Shown piece after piece: positions 8,990 through 17,448 of a DNA stretch of 64,000 nucleotides. How positions within the stretch are numbered: position 1 is the stretch's first letter; the number at the start of each line of letters is the position of its first letter. Origin of the DNA: Polyangium jinanense. GTDB taxonomy: Bacteria; Myxococcota; Polyangia; Polyangiales; Polyangiaceae. The notes under the pieces were generated by a model, which was given only the letters and a program-made list of their open reading frames with translations, did no database searches and had not been told where the DNA came from. A program made the translations under genes and the position numbers. The DNA is taken from assembly GCF_028435365.1 (NCBI RefSeq), contig NZ_JAGTJJ010000007.1, positions 341,312 to 405,311 of the forward strand, written 5' to 3'.

Positions 8990-9760
8990 ATGAACGAGGC
9001 GCAGGCCCAGGAGATCGTCCGAGCCGTGGGGCTCACGAAGCGCTTCGGCGAGACCGTGGCGCTCGACGACGTGAGCTTCGTGGTGGAAGGGCCCGGGCTC
9101 TGCGCCGTGCTCGGGCCGAACGGCGCGGGCAAGACGACGCTGCTCGACATCCTGGAGGGGCTCGCGGAGCCGACGCGTGGCGCGTATCGGCTCTTCGGCA
9201 AGGAGCCGCGGCCGTATCCGCGGAAGCGTGTGGGCGTGGTGATGCAGAAGGAGGCGCAGATCGAGCGGGTGACGGCGCGCGAGTACGCGGAGCTGTTCTC
9301 GTCGATCTACGGCGTGCGTGGCGGTCCAGAGCGGATCCTCTCGCGCGCGCGGCTCGAACATCGCGCGGCGACGGCCGTGACGCGGCTCTCGGGCGGCGAG
9401 GCGGCGCGGCTCTTCATCGCGACGGCCGTGGTGCATGATCCGACGCTCGTGTTCCTGGACGAACCCACGGCGCACCTCGATCCGGAGAACAAACGGATCG
9501 TGGGGGAGATGTTGCGCGAGCTCGCCGAGGAGCGGACGCTCTTGATGACGACGCACGATCTGCGCGAGGCGGACGCGCTTGCGGATCGGCTCTTGTTCCT
9601 CGTGGGCGGGCGCGTGCGCGCGAGCGGGACGAAGGACGAGCTCGTGCGGGCGGTGCCCGAGGCCGAGCGGCGTGGGCTCGGAGTCGAGGACGCGTTCTTC
9701 CATTTCTGCGCGATCGAGATCCGCGAGGGCCAGGCGATCGGGCGCGAGGAGGCGACGTGA
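8990..9760 (+). CDS. ABC transporter ATP-binding protein
   Basis: 256 residues; ATG 8990. Walker A GPNGAGKTTLLD, Q-loop region VGVVMQKEAQIE, signature LSGGEAARL, Walker B LVFLDEPTAHLD and switch His in MTTHDLREAD are all intact. It is an ABC-2-type exporter ATPase (CcmA/NatA class) and pairs with the downstream permease through a GTGA overlap. Its divergent, closely spaced position suggests that it exports the product of, or is co-controlled with, the radical SAM cassette. Confidence 0.93.
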   Translation: MNEAQAQEIVRAVGLTKRFGETVALDDVSFVVEGPGLCAVLGPNGAGKTTLLDILEGLAEPTRGAYRLFGKEPRPYPRKRVGVVMQKEAQIERVTAREYAELFSSIYGVRGGPERILSRARLEHRAATAVTRLSGGEAARLFIATAVVHDPTLVFLDEPTAHLDPENKRIVGEMLRELAEERTLLMTTHDLREADALADRLLFLVGGRVRASGTKDELVRAVPEAERRGLGVEDAFFHFCAIEIREGQAIGREEAT

Positions 9761-10785
9761 GCGCATTCTTGGTGCTCGTACGAATGCGGCTCCTCGACAC
9801 GCTCCGGAACCGGAGCTCGGTCGGGTTCACGTTGGTCTTTCCGGTCGTGCTTCTTGCCGTGCTCGGGCTCGTGTTCATGAACGGGCACCCGTTCGAGCGG
9901 CGCTACGTGGCCGTGGTGTCGACGGGGACCGAGAGCGCGGCGATCGAGCGCTGCGTGGCCGAGCTCGGTGCGTTCGAGGAGGTGCGCGTGGGGCGCGAGC
10001 GGACCGAGGCCGAGGCGCTCGGCAAGCTTCGCGCGCGCATGGCGAGCGCCGTGCTCTCGGCCGCGCCGGACGGGGAGGGCGTGATCCTGCGCGTGGGGAC
10101 GCGGGATCGGATCTTCGGCGGCGGGCTCGCGACGGCGCTCCCGGCGCCGGCGCGTCTCGACGTCGTGCAGGGGCCCGCGTGGGGGTACGTGCATTACCTC
10201 TTCCCGGGCATCCTCGCGTTTTCGGTGCTCGCGTCGGGCCTGTTCGGGATGGGGTATCCGATGGCCCTGTTCCGGCAGAATCTGTTCCTGAAGAAACTCG
10301 CGACGACGCCTTTGCCGAAGGGCACGTTCATCGCGGCGAACGTGGCGGCGCGGTCGTCGATCGTGCTCGTGCAGGTCGTGTTGCTGGTCGGGGCGGCGCG
10401 GCTCTTCTTCGATTTGCCGCTGACCCTCGTTTCGTTCGGCTGGCTCCTCGTGATCTCGATGCTTGGCGTGATCACGTTCCTCGGCGCGGGTTTCGCGCTC
10501 GCGACGGCGATCGACAACGCGGAGCTGCTCGTCGACGTGATCAGCGCGATCAACATGCCGATCGTCTTCCTGTCGGAGATGTTTTTCCCGCTGGAATCGC
10601 TGCCGCGGTTCCTGTCGACGGTGGGCGCGCTCCTGCCGTCGACGGAGATGGTGCGGCTTTCGCGCGCGGTGTTGCTCTACGGGGTGACGGACGTTTCGAG
10701 CCTCGCGGGAGGGCTCGGGATGATGGCGCTATGGGCGGCGGCGACGTTCGGGATCAGCCTCGCGTCGTTCAAGTGGCACGCGTGA
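9757..10785 (+). CDS. ABC-2 type transporter permease
   Basis: 342 residues, GTG start overlapping the ATPase stop by four bases. One N-terminal TM (SVGFTLVFPVVLLAVLGLVF), an external domain of about 110 residues, then about five TM segments from residue 145 to the end, including GVITFLGAGFALATAIDN, as in ABC2_membrane proteins. With the preceding ATPase it forms a homodimeric exporter for a drug, lipid or cassette product. 10786-11029 downstream carries no gene. Confidence 0.9.
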   Translation: MSAFLVLVRMRLLDTLRNRSSVGFTLVFPVVLLAVLGLVFMNGHPFERRYVAVVSTGTESAAIERCVAELGAFEEVRVGRERTEAEALGKLRARMASAVLSAAPDGEGVILRVGTRDRIFGGGLATALPAPARLDVVQGPAWGYVHYLFPGILAFSVLASGLFGMGYPMALFRQNLFLKKLATTPLPKGTFIAANVAARSSIVLVQVVLLVGAARLFFDLPLTLVSFGWLLVISMLGVITFLGAGFALATAIDNAELLVDVISAINMPIVFLSEMFFPLESLPRFLSTVGALLPSTEMVRLSRAVLLYGVTDVSSLAGGLGMMALWAAATFGISLASFKWHA

Positions 10786-11029
10786 CGGACGCGGATCTCG
10801 CGTTTCGCGGCGCCCTCGTCGTCGAGCGCCGCGCCGCGCCCGCGACGTGTGGAGGGGACACGCTGCGGGCGCGGCGACAGGCGCGAGGGAGAGCATGGCA
10901 GACGGAAAGGATCCGGAAAAGGGGGCGATCGGACGGAGTACGTCCTAGGGACAGGATATGTCCTATTGTGGAACGCTGCGGCGGGAAAGTTCCTTCACGG
11001 GGGTTTTCTCGGTAAGGTGCGGCTCCTCG

Positions 11030-12253
11030 ATGGCCGACGTTCCGCTGCGTTTCGTGCTCTCGATCGGCGTCGCGCTCGCGTGCGTGGGGGCGCCTTCGCG
11101 CGTGCAGGCAGGCGCGTTCGAGGTGCAGGGGCTCGGGCCGGAGGGCGTCGCGGAGGCGTCGGCGCGGAGCGCGCGCGCGGAGGACGGGACGGCCGCGTAT
11201 TTCAATCCCGGCGGGCTCGCGCTCGGGCAGGGGACGTCGATCGGCGTCGCGCCGATCCTCTCGGTGTCGACGCTCGAAGCGCAGGGAGAACGGTTGCCCT
11301 TCGAGGAGCCGCTCGGGATCGCGGTGTCGGCGAGCGGGACGGTACCTCTGGAAGGCCCTCTCGCGGGGCGTTTTCGTCTGGGCTTCGCGGGGCATTTTTT
11401 ACCGACGCGGGCGCTCCGGCTGCTCGCGCGGGAGGGTGATCGGGCTTTTCAACCGTATTACGACAATCGCACGCAGCGGCTCGTCGTGCTCCCGTCGCTC
11501 GGCGTGCGGATCACGCGGAATCTCGGGATCGGCGCGGCGGTCAATGTGCTCGCCGGGGTGCGTGGGCCGGCGCGGCTCGAAGCGGGCGCGACGGGGGCGC
11601 CGGAGCCGCGAATCGATATCGATGCGAATACAATCATGGCCGGGGTGTTCGGCGTTCGTTTCGATCCGGTCGAGGGCGCGCGGCTCGCGCTCGTCCTGCG
11701 GCAGGCGTTTGGCATTCCGCTGCGCATCGAGACGACGGCGGACGTGGGCGGCGTGCCGCTCGTGACGAACATCGAGACGAAACGCGCGATGTTCGATCCG
11801 CTGACGGTGGTGCTCGCGTCGAGCTTCGACGTGGGGCGCGCGAGCTTCGAGATCGACGCGGCGTGGCATCAATGGTCGGCGTGGGAAGGGCCGTTTCTGT
11901 CGGTGCGCTCGACGCTGCCGGGGGTGAATCTCGGGTCACGTCCGATCGGACGGCTGTTTCGGGACGTGGTTTCGCTGCGGATTGCGTCGAATGTGCGGTT
12001 CGACCTCGGGAAACAGAGGACGCTCGTGCTCCGCGCTGGTGCAGGCGGAGAGCCGACGATGATGACGAGCGCGCCTCAGGGGAGGACGAACCTGGTCGAC
12101 GGGGACAAACTCACGGTCGGGCTGGGGGCGACGCTCGTGCTCGAGGACGTGCTCGCGAAGGCGCTCCGGATCGGTCTTGGCGGCAATGGGCAGTTCGTGT
12201 CGGCGTCGGGGTGCTTGTTTTCGACGTCGCTTGGCGTGGGGGTGGATCTATGA
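11030..12253 (+). CDS. FadL/OMPP1-type outer-membrane protein
   Basis: 407 residues. ATG 11030 opens a Sec signal (FVLSIGVALACVGAPSRVQA). The mature N-terminus holds the family hallmark, a short plug followed by SARAEDGTAAYFNPGGLALGQG (the NPaGLA motif), and the rest alternates hydrophobic and polar residues as in a 14-strand barrel (FRLGFAGHFLPT, LVVLPSLGVRITRNLGIGAA). FadL proteins carry hydrophobic compounds across the outer membrane. First gene of a three-gene operon; its stop overlaps the next start (ATGA). Confidence 0.82.
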   Translation: MADVPLRFVLSIGVALACVGAPSRVQAGAFEVQGLGPEGVAEASARSARAEDGTAAYFNPGGLALGQGTSIGVAPILSVSTLEAQGERLPFEEPLGIAVSASGTVPLEGPLAGRFRLGFAGHFLPTRALRLLAREGDRAFQPYYDNRTQRLVVLPSLGVRITRNLGIGAAVNVLAGVRGPARLEAGATGAPEPRIDIDANTIMAGVFGVRFDPVEGARLALVLRQAFGIPLRIETTADVGGVPLVTNIETKRAMFDPLTVVLASSFDVGRASFEIDAAWHQWSAWEGPFLSVRSTLPGVNLGSRPIGRLFRDVVSLRIASNVRFDLGKQRTLVLRAGAGGEPTMMTSAPQGRTNLVDGDKLTVGLGATLVLEDVLAKALRIGLGGNGQFVSASGCLFSTSLGVGVDL

Positions 12254-13524
12254 GCGCGGGGCGGCTTTGGGGCGGGCTCGTCCTCGCGATTCTGCTCGCG
12301 AGCGGGCGCGCGGAGGCGACGGCGCCTTCGACGTTCGGGCACGGGGCGCGGAGCGCGGCGCTCGTGCGGGCGGACGTGGCGGACGCGGATCCGGCGGGCG
12401 CGCCCGTGCAAAATGCGGCGCTCGCGGCGGCGCCCGGAGCGCGGGTTCGGCTCGGGTATGGGTATGGGCTGCTGGATCTGCGGATCGATGATCGACGGGC
12501 CGACGTGGCCGACGTGTCGGGGCTGGACCTCGGCGTACAAGTGGGATTTCGGCTGCCCGCGTCGTTTTTTCTGGGATTCGCGCTCGCGGCGCACGTGCCG
12601 GACGCGCAGATTGCGAAGATAGGATTTCGGCCCGGGACCGAGCCACAGTTCGTCCGGTACGAGGCGGCCTTGCAGCGGGCGACGTTCGATCTTGCGCTCG
12701 CCCTGCGGCGCGGGCCGTTTGCCCTCGGAATAGGCGCGGCGCTTGCGCTCGACATGGGCGGCGAGGGGACACGTTTCGAGCTCGGGCAGGACGCGGAGGG
12801 GACGTATGCGGACGCGGCTTCGGATATCTCGCTCGCGTATCGAGCGGCGCCGATCGTGGGGCTCGCGGTGGATCTCGGTCGCGTCGCGTTCGGGGCCTCG
12901 CTGCGCGGGGGGCTCGGGGTCTCCGTGGCGGTCGACAGCGACGTACGGATCGCGCTGGCGGAGAATCCGCTCAATGGGACGACGCAGGTGCGCGTGCGTG
13001 GGGTGAGCGGGTACGATCCGGCGCGGTTCGTGTTCGGGGCGCGGGCCAAGGTGGGCTCGGGTTTTTCGGTGCTGGGCTCGATCGAATGGCAGGGGTATTC
13101 GGACGCGCCACCGCCGGTCGCGGACGTGTCGCTCGACGTGGCGCTCGGGACGTCGCCCGGGCGGACGGAGGTGCGGTTCGTCGCGCCGAACTTCCGGGAT
13201 GTGCTGGTGCCGCGGCTTGGGGTGGAATGGACGACCGGCCGGTGGGCGGTGCGCGCGGGGTATGCGCTGTCGCCGTCGCCGGTGCCGCCGCAACGTGGAT
13301 TCACGAGTTATGCGGATGCGACGCGGCACGCGGTGGGCCTCGGCGGCGGCGTGGGGCTCGGGCGGGTCTGGGGCGTGGATTTGCGGGCGGATCTGGCGGC
13401 GCAGGTATCGTTTCTGGCGGAGCGGGCGGAGGAGAAGGCGAGCCCGGCCCTGCCAAACGCGCGGTACGTGGTCTCGGGTCGCGTGGTGCACGGGGCGCTC
13501 TCCGTGGAGGCGGCCTTTCGATGA
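12250..13524 (+). CDS. second FadL/OMPP1-type outer-membrane protein
   Basis: 424 residues, ATGA-coupled to the preceding gene. Signal peptide LWGGLVLAILLASGRAEA; mature start ARSAALVRADVADADPAGAP, then an NxAAL region in the place of the NPAGLA motif, which is weaker here than in the first porin. The remainder alternates strands and turns and ends in VVHGALSVEAAFR. A tandem duplication of FadL-like genes with strong divergence suggests two channels with different cargo, or a heteromeric unit. Confidence 0.75.
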   Translation: MSAGRLWGGLVLAILLASGRAEATAPSTFGHGARSAALVRADVADADPAGAPVQNAALAAAPGARVRLGYGYGLLDLRIDDRRADVADVSGLDLGVQVGFRLPASFFLGFALAAHVPDAQIAKIGFRPGTEPQFVRYEAALQRATFDLALALRRGPFALGIGAALALDMGGEGTRFELGQDAEGTYADAASDISLAYRAAPIVGLAVDLGRVAFGASLRGGLGVSVAVDSDVRIALAENPLNGTTQVRVRGVSGYDPARFVFGARAKVGSGFSVLGSIEWQGYSDAPPPVADVSLDVALGTSPGRTEVRFVAPNFRDVLVPRLGVEWTTGRWAVRAGYALSPSPVPPQRGFTSYADATRHAVGLGGGVGLGRVWGVDLRADLAAQVSFLAERAEEKASPALPNARYVVSGRVVHGALSVEAAFR

Positions 13525-14900
13525 AGAGAGGGGCTGCGTGGGTGTTGCTCCTCGCCTCGTGTGGGCTCGCGTCGGGGGAGGGGGAACGGGCGCCTTTTCC
13601 GGCGGATGGCGTGGGCGCGTTCGGGGAGGCGTCGCCGGTGGAGGTTTGTCGGGGGACGGCGCGGATCGTGGCACCCGCGCTGGCGACGGGGGCGACGGCG
13701 TTATGTGTGCCGGAAGGACAAACGGAGCGCGCTTGCGGGGCGGATGGGGAGTGCGAGGGGATCGAGCGGTGTATTTGCGGCCGCTGCATCGTCGCGCCTT
13801 GCCAGGGGGCGGGATCGTGCGAGGGGCAAGCGGTTTGTCGGGGGAGGCGGTGCACGCGGGCCTGCGGGGCAGACGGCGACTGCGCGTCGGGGGAGCGTTG
13901 CGTTTCGGGGGGATGCGCGAGGTCGTGCGTGTCGGACGGCGATTGCCACCACGGGGAGGCCTGCGACGCGCTCGACGATGTCTGCACGGCGTCGCTTTGC
14001 GGCGGCGGCGCCTCGTGCGGGAGCGGGAGCACGTGCGTCGCGGTGGCCGAGGTGGCCGCGCTCGGCGAGCCCGTGCTGCTCGGGGACGAGCCGATCGCAT
14101 TCGTGGAGCTCACGCGCGGGGCCGAGACGGTTTTGCTGCGGGCGCGTATCGAGGAGCTCTCGCGGTGGCGCGTGGATCCGGAGGCGCCGGTGTTCGTCGT
14201 GCCCGGGGAGGCGCGGGTGGGGGCGCCGAGCGTGCTCCGGCGCGGGGCGCGCATGGAGCTTTATGCGGAGGTGGGAGATCCGGCGAGGATCGTGCGGGCC
14301 ATTTCGATGGATGAAGGGCAGAGCTTCCTCGTGGACCAGGATCCCGCGCTTCTTGCAGCCGAGCCGTGGGAGGAGGGCGCCGTGGGATCCCCATCGGTGT
14401 TCGATTTCGACGGCGCGACATATTTGCTTTACGAAGGCGGAAGAGGCCGAGGGATCGGGCTTTGCCAGGTGACCGAGCAAGGCTGCACGCGTACCTCGCC
14501 AAACCCGGTCCTCGCGCCCGCGGACGTGGAGGATCCGGTCTTCTGGCGAGGTGTGACCGCGGTGGGGGCGCCGCACGTGTTCGTCAGGGGAGGAATCGTG
14601 CGGATCGTATTCACGGCGCGCGGGACGGAGGGGCGCGCGGCGGTGGGGCCGGAGGGCGCGCTGCCGCCGGATCCGAATGATTCGATCGGGCTCGCGGCGA
14701 CGACCGATCTGAAGACGTTTTCCCTGTACCCGGTGGGGCCGATGTACGCGCGGCTCGTGAACCTGCGCGCGTACCTGGGCGAGCGGGAGGCCGCTGTGCG
14801 TGTATTGCCGGCGGGGGCCGAAATGGTGTTCGTCTCGGCGGATGCGTCCGGGGAAGGCGTGACGGGGATCTATCGGGCGGCGGGGCGCGGCGCGCCCTGA
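13521..14900 (+). CDS. lipoprotein with Cys-rich region and propeller-like C-terminus
   Basis: 459 residues, ATGA-coupled to the second porin. Signal WVLLLASC gives the lipid-anchored Cys. Residues about 70-170 hold five to six CGADGDC / GERC-type modules, common in myxobacterial surface proteins. The C-terminal 270 residues show repeated VGSPSVFDFDGATYLLYEG and VGAPHVFVRGGIVRIVF blocks, as in five-bladed propellers of the GH43-like fold, without a recognisable catalytic triad. It probably sits at the outer membrane with the two porins. It converges on the kelch gene with one base between stops, leaving no room for a terminator. Confidence 0.75.
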   Translation: MKRGAAWVLLLASCGLASGEGERAPFPADGVGAFGEASPVEVCRGTARIVAPALATGATALCVPEGQTERACGADGECEGIERCICGRCIVAPCQGAGSCEGQAVCRGRRCTRACGADGDCASGERCVSGGCARSCVSDGDCHHGEACDALDDVCTASLCGGGASCGSGSTCVAVAEVAALGEPVLLGDEPIAFVELTRGAETVLLRARIEELSRWRVDPEAPVFVVPGEARVGAPSVLRRGARMELYAEVGDPARIVRAISMDEGQSFLVDQDPALLAAEPWEEGAVGSPSVFDFDGATYLLYEGGRGRGIGLCQVTEQGCTRTSPNPVLAPADVEDPVFWRGVTAVGAPHVFVRGGIVRIVFTARGTEGRAAVGPEGALPPDPNDSIGLAATTDLKTFSLYPVGPMYARLVNLRAYLGEREAAVRVLPAGAEMVFVSADASGEGVTGIYRAAGRGAP

Positions 14901-14901
14901 A

Positions 14902-17421
14902 TCACGGCCGCGGGCGATGGCGGCGCGCAGCGAACAGGGAGGCGGCGGCGAGGGCGAAGAGCCAGGCCGCCGCGCGGGAAGGCGCGGGCGCGCCGGGGGC
15001 CGCCGTGGTGCAGCTCGCGGACGCCGCGCCGGATTGCGCGTCCTCGAATGCCTTCCAGTCCATGCAGTTCGAGGTCTTCTCGTCGCAGATGACCTCGGCG
15101 CCGGAGCAATCGTCCACGGACGCGCACGTCGCGAGGCAAGCGCCGTTGCGGCAAGCGTACGGGGCGCAGCTCTGCGGGGTGCCGTCCGGGAGCTCGAGCA
15201 TCTCGTTGTCGAGGCACTTCGTCGGCAACGTGATGCAGATGTTCGTCTCGGTGTTGCAGGTCGAGCCGAGGGCACACGCGGTGTTGCTCGTGCACTTCGT
15301 CTCGCAGGAGAGCTCGACGGCATTGCAGGTGTAAGGCGCGCAGTTGTTGCTCGTCGACTCCGCGCAATTGCCGCTCCCGTCGCAGGCGAACAGCGTGAGC
15401 GTGGACTCGTTGCATTTCTTGTCGCAATTGTTGCCCGTAGGATAGGAGCATTCGAACGGGTTCACGCCGTCACACGTGGCGCAGGCCTCGCTCGTGCCGT
15501 CGCACACCGGGCGCGCTCCGTGGGGTTTGCCCGCGACAGGCTCGCAGATGCCGATGCGCGCGCCGTCGCAGGCCTCGCACTGGCCATCACAGGGCGCATT
15601 GCAGCAGACGCCGTCGACGCAGAAGGAGTCGTCACAAGGGGACTTGATGTCGCACGGCGCGCCGAGCGGCGTGTAGATCTCCGTGTCGGCGAGGACCCCC
15701 GCCGGTCCCGTCCCGCCCGCGACGAGGATGCGGCCATTGAGCAGCGTCGTGGAGGTGTGGAGCGTGCGGGGCTTTTCCATGGACGCGGCCGCGGTCCAGC
15801 TCTGCGTGGCCGGGTCGAAGATCTCCGTGGTGAACGGGGTTTCCTCGAATCCGCCGCCGGTGACGATGATCCGATGGCCGGCCATCACGCTCGCCGCGTG
15901 GTCCTTGCGCGGGCGTGTCATGTTGAGCCCCGGATGCCATTCCTCCGACGCGGGATCGAAGATCTCGATGGTCTGCGCCAGGATCGGGCTGCCGCCGGCG
16001 ATGAGCACGCGCCCCGAGGGGAGCCGCGTGGCCGTATGACCGGAGTGCACGCGGCTCATGGGGGTCGTCTGCGCCCAGGTCTTGGTCGCCGGATCCCAGA
16101 GCTCCGCGGTCTGCGAGGGGCTGGCGCTCTCGCCGCCCGCGACGAGAATGCGATTCTCGTCGAGCAACGTCGCCGTGTGGTTGTAACGCGCTTGGTGCAG
16201 CTCCCCGACGGTTTCCCACGTATCGGTCTCGGGGTCGTAAATCTCGGTCGTGCCGACCAGCGCGGAGGTTTTTCCGCCGGTCACGAGGACACGCCCATCA
16301 CTCAAGAGCGTCGCGGTATGCAGGGCGCGCGCGAAGTTCATGGGTTTCACGAGCGTCCACGACCCCGGCACGTTGGGCTGATCATTTGCGGGCGTGAAGA
16401 TCTCGGCAGCGTTCGTCACGTTGAGGACCTGCTGCACGAGTGCTTTGCCGCCGAGGACGAGCACGCGGCCATCCTTCAGCGTCGTGGCCGTGTGCCCGAA
16501 CCGGTTCTGTTTCAGGGGTTCCGTCTGGACCCACATCTTGAGGGCCGGGTCGTACACCTCGGCAAATTCCAGCGGGATTTCCCCGCCCTTGTCGCCGCCC
16601 GCGACGAGGACACGGCCATCGGGCAAGAGATTCGCCGTGTGGCGGAGGCGCTTGATGGACATGCCGTCCGTCAGGGTCCACGCCGGATCGACGAGCAGCG
16701 GCGCGCGTACGGTCGTACCCTCCCAGGAGAGTTTTACCTCGCATTGACGCGCGCCTGGATCGACGACCGGGCGTCCCATCGGCAATCGTGAATCCGTGCT
16801 GATCTTGCAACCCTCGACGAAGACGTTCATCCAGACGGTGTTGCCGTCTCCGTCCACGGCCCAGGGCGGCGCCATGCGCAGGCGCGGCGCGCCGTCCGCG
16901 TCGAGGAGCTCCAGCGTTTTGCCCACGAGGCGGAGCCCCGCGACGTTTTCGCCGAGCGTGATCGTGTACCGGAGCTCCGGGACATCCGGGAGGGCGTTCC
17001 GGAAAAACACGTAGTCCTCGGTGCCATTTTCGGTCGGACGATGCACGATATCGGCGACGCCGCGATATCCCGACGGATACGCGACGATCCCCGCCCCCGC
17101 CTCGCCCGCGACCTCACGCGCGCCCGCGAGCGCGACCTCGACCGAGAGACCACTTCCCGGGTCCGCGACACGAAATGCGTCGCTCGCGCGCGAGGGCAAA
17201 CGCACCTCGGCGCGAGGCCCGGGCGAGGCCATTTCATCGAGCGTACGCTGGCCGCGGGCGAGGTGGAGGCGGATCGCCTCCGCGGTCTCCACCGCGACGC
17301 GCGCATCCGAGGGCGCGGCGAGTGATTCTCCCGCGCCCGGGGCATCACCACCCGCCGAGCAGCCTCCATACAAACCCGCTGCGAGACCGAATGTCCACGC
17401 CGTGCGCCATCTCGTCCCCAT
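14902..17421 (-). CDS. kelch-repeat protein with MYXO-CTERM-like sorting tail
   Basis: 839 residues; ATG 17421 has GAGGGAGG upstream. Lipobox-like signal (AAGLYGGC), a 250-residue N-terminal domain, six to seven kelch blades at about residues 250-590 (GHTATTLKDGRVLVLGG and variants), then a Cys-rich stalk with C..C.GxC modules to about 800. The C-terminus has Cys in SASCTTA, a Pro/Ala linker, the hydrophobic helix AAWLFALAAASLFAA and the basic tail RRHRPRP, the layout of MYXO-CTERM surface anchors. It follows the PEGA-barrel gene after 27 bp, so it is probably the surface-exposed member of that kinase operon. Confidence 0.85.
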   Translation of the reverse strand: MGTRWRTAWTFGLAAGLYGGCSAGGDAPGAGESLAAPSDARVAVETAEAIRLHLARGQRTLDEMASPGPRAEVRLPSRASDAFRVADPGSGLSVEVALAGAREVAGEAGAGIVAYPSGYRGVADIVHRPTENGTEDYVFFRNALPDVPELRYTITLGENVAGLRLVGKTLELLDADGAPRLRMAPPWAVDGDGNTVWMNVFVEGCKISTDSRLPMGRPVVDPGARQCEVKLSWEGTTVRAPLLVDPAWTLTDGMSIKRLRHTANLLPDGRVLVAGGDKGGEIPLEFAEVYDPALKMWVQTEPLKQNRFGHTATTLKDGRVLVLGGKALVQQVLNVTNAAEIFTPANDQPNVPGSWTLVKPMNFARALHTATLLSDGRVLVTGGKTSALVGTTEIYDPETDTWETVGELHQARYNHTATLLDENRILVAGGESASPSQTAELWDPATKTWAQTTPMSRVHSGHTATRLPSGRVLIAGGSPILAQTIEIFDPASEEWHPGLNMTRPRKDHAASVMAGHRIIVTGGGFEETPFTTEIFDPATQSWTAAASMEKPRTLHTSTTLLNGRILVAGGTGPAGVLADTEIYTPLGAPCDIKSPCDDSFCVDGVCCNAPCDGQCEACDGARIGICEPVAGKPHGARPVCDGTSEACATCDGVNPFECSYPTGNNCDKKCNESTLTLFACDGSGNCAESTSNNCAPYTCNAVELSCETKCTSNTACALGSTCNTETNICITLPTKCLDNEMLELPDGTPQSCAPYACRNGACLATCASVDDCSGAEVICDEKTSNCMDWKAFEDAQSGAASASCTTAAPGAPAPSRAAAWLFALAAASLFAARRHRPRP

Positions 17422-17448
17422 GGTGGCCTCCCTCGTAAGGTATGAAAG

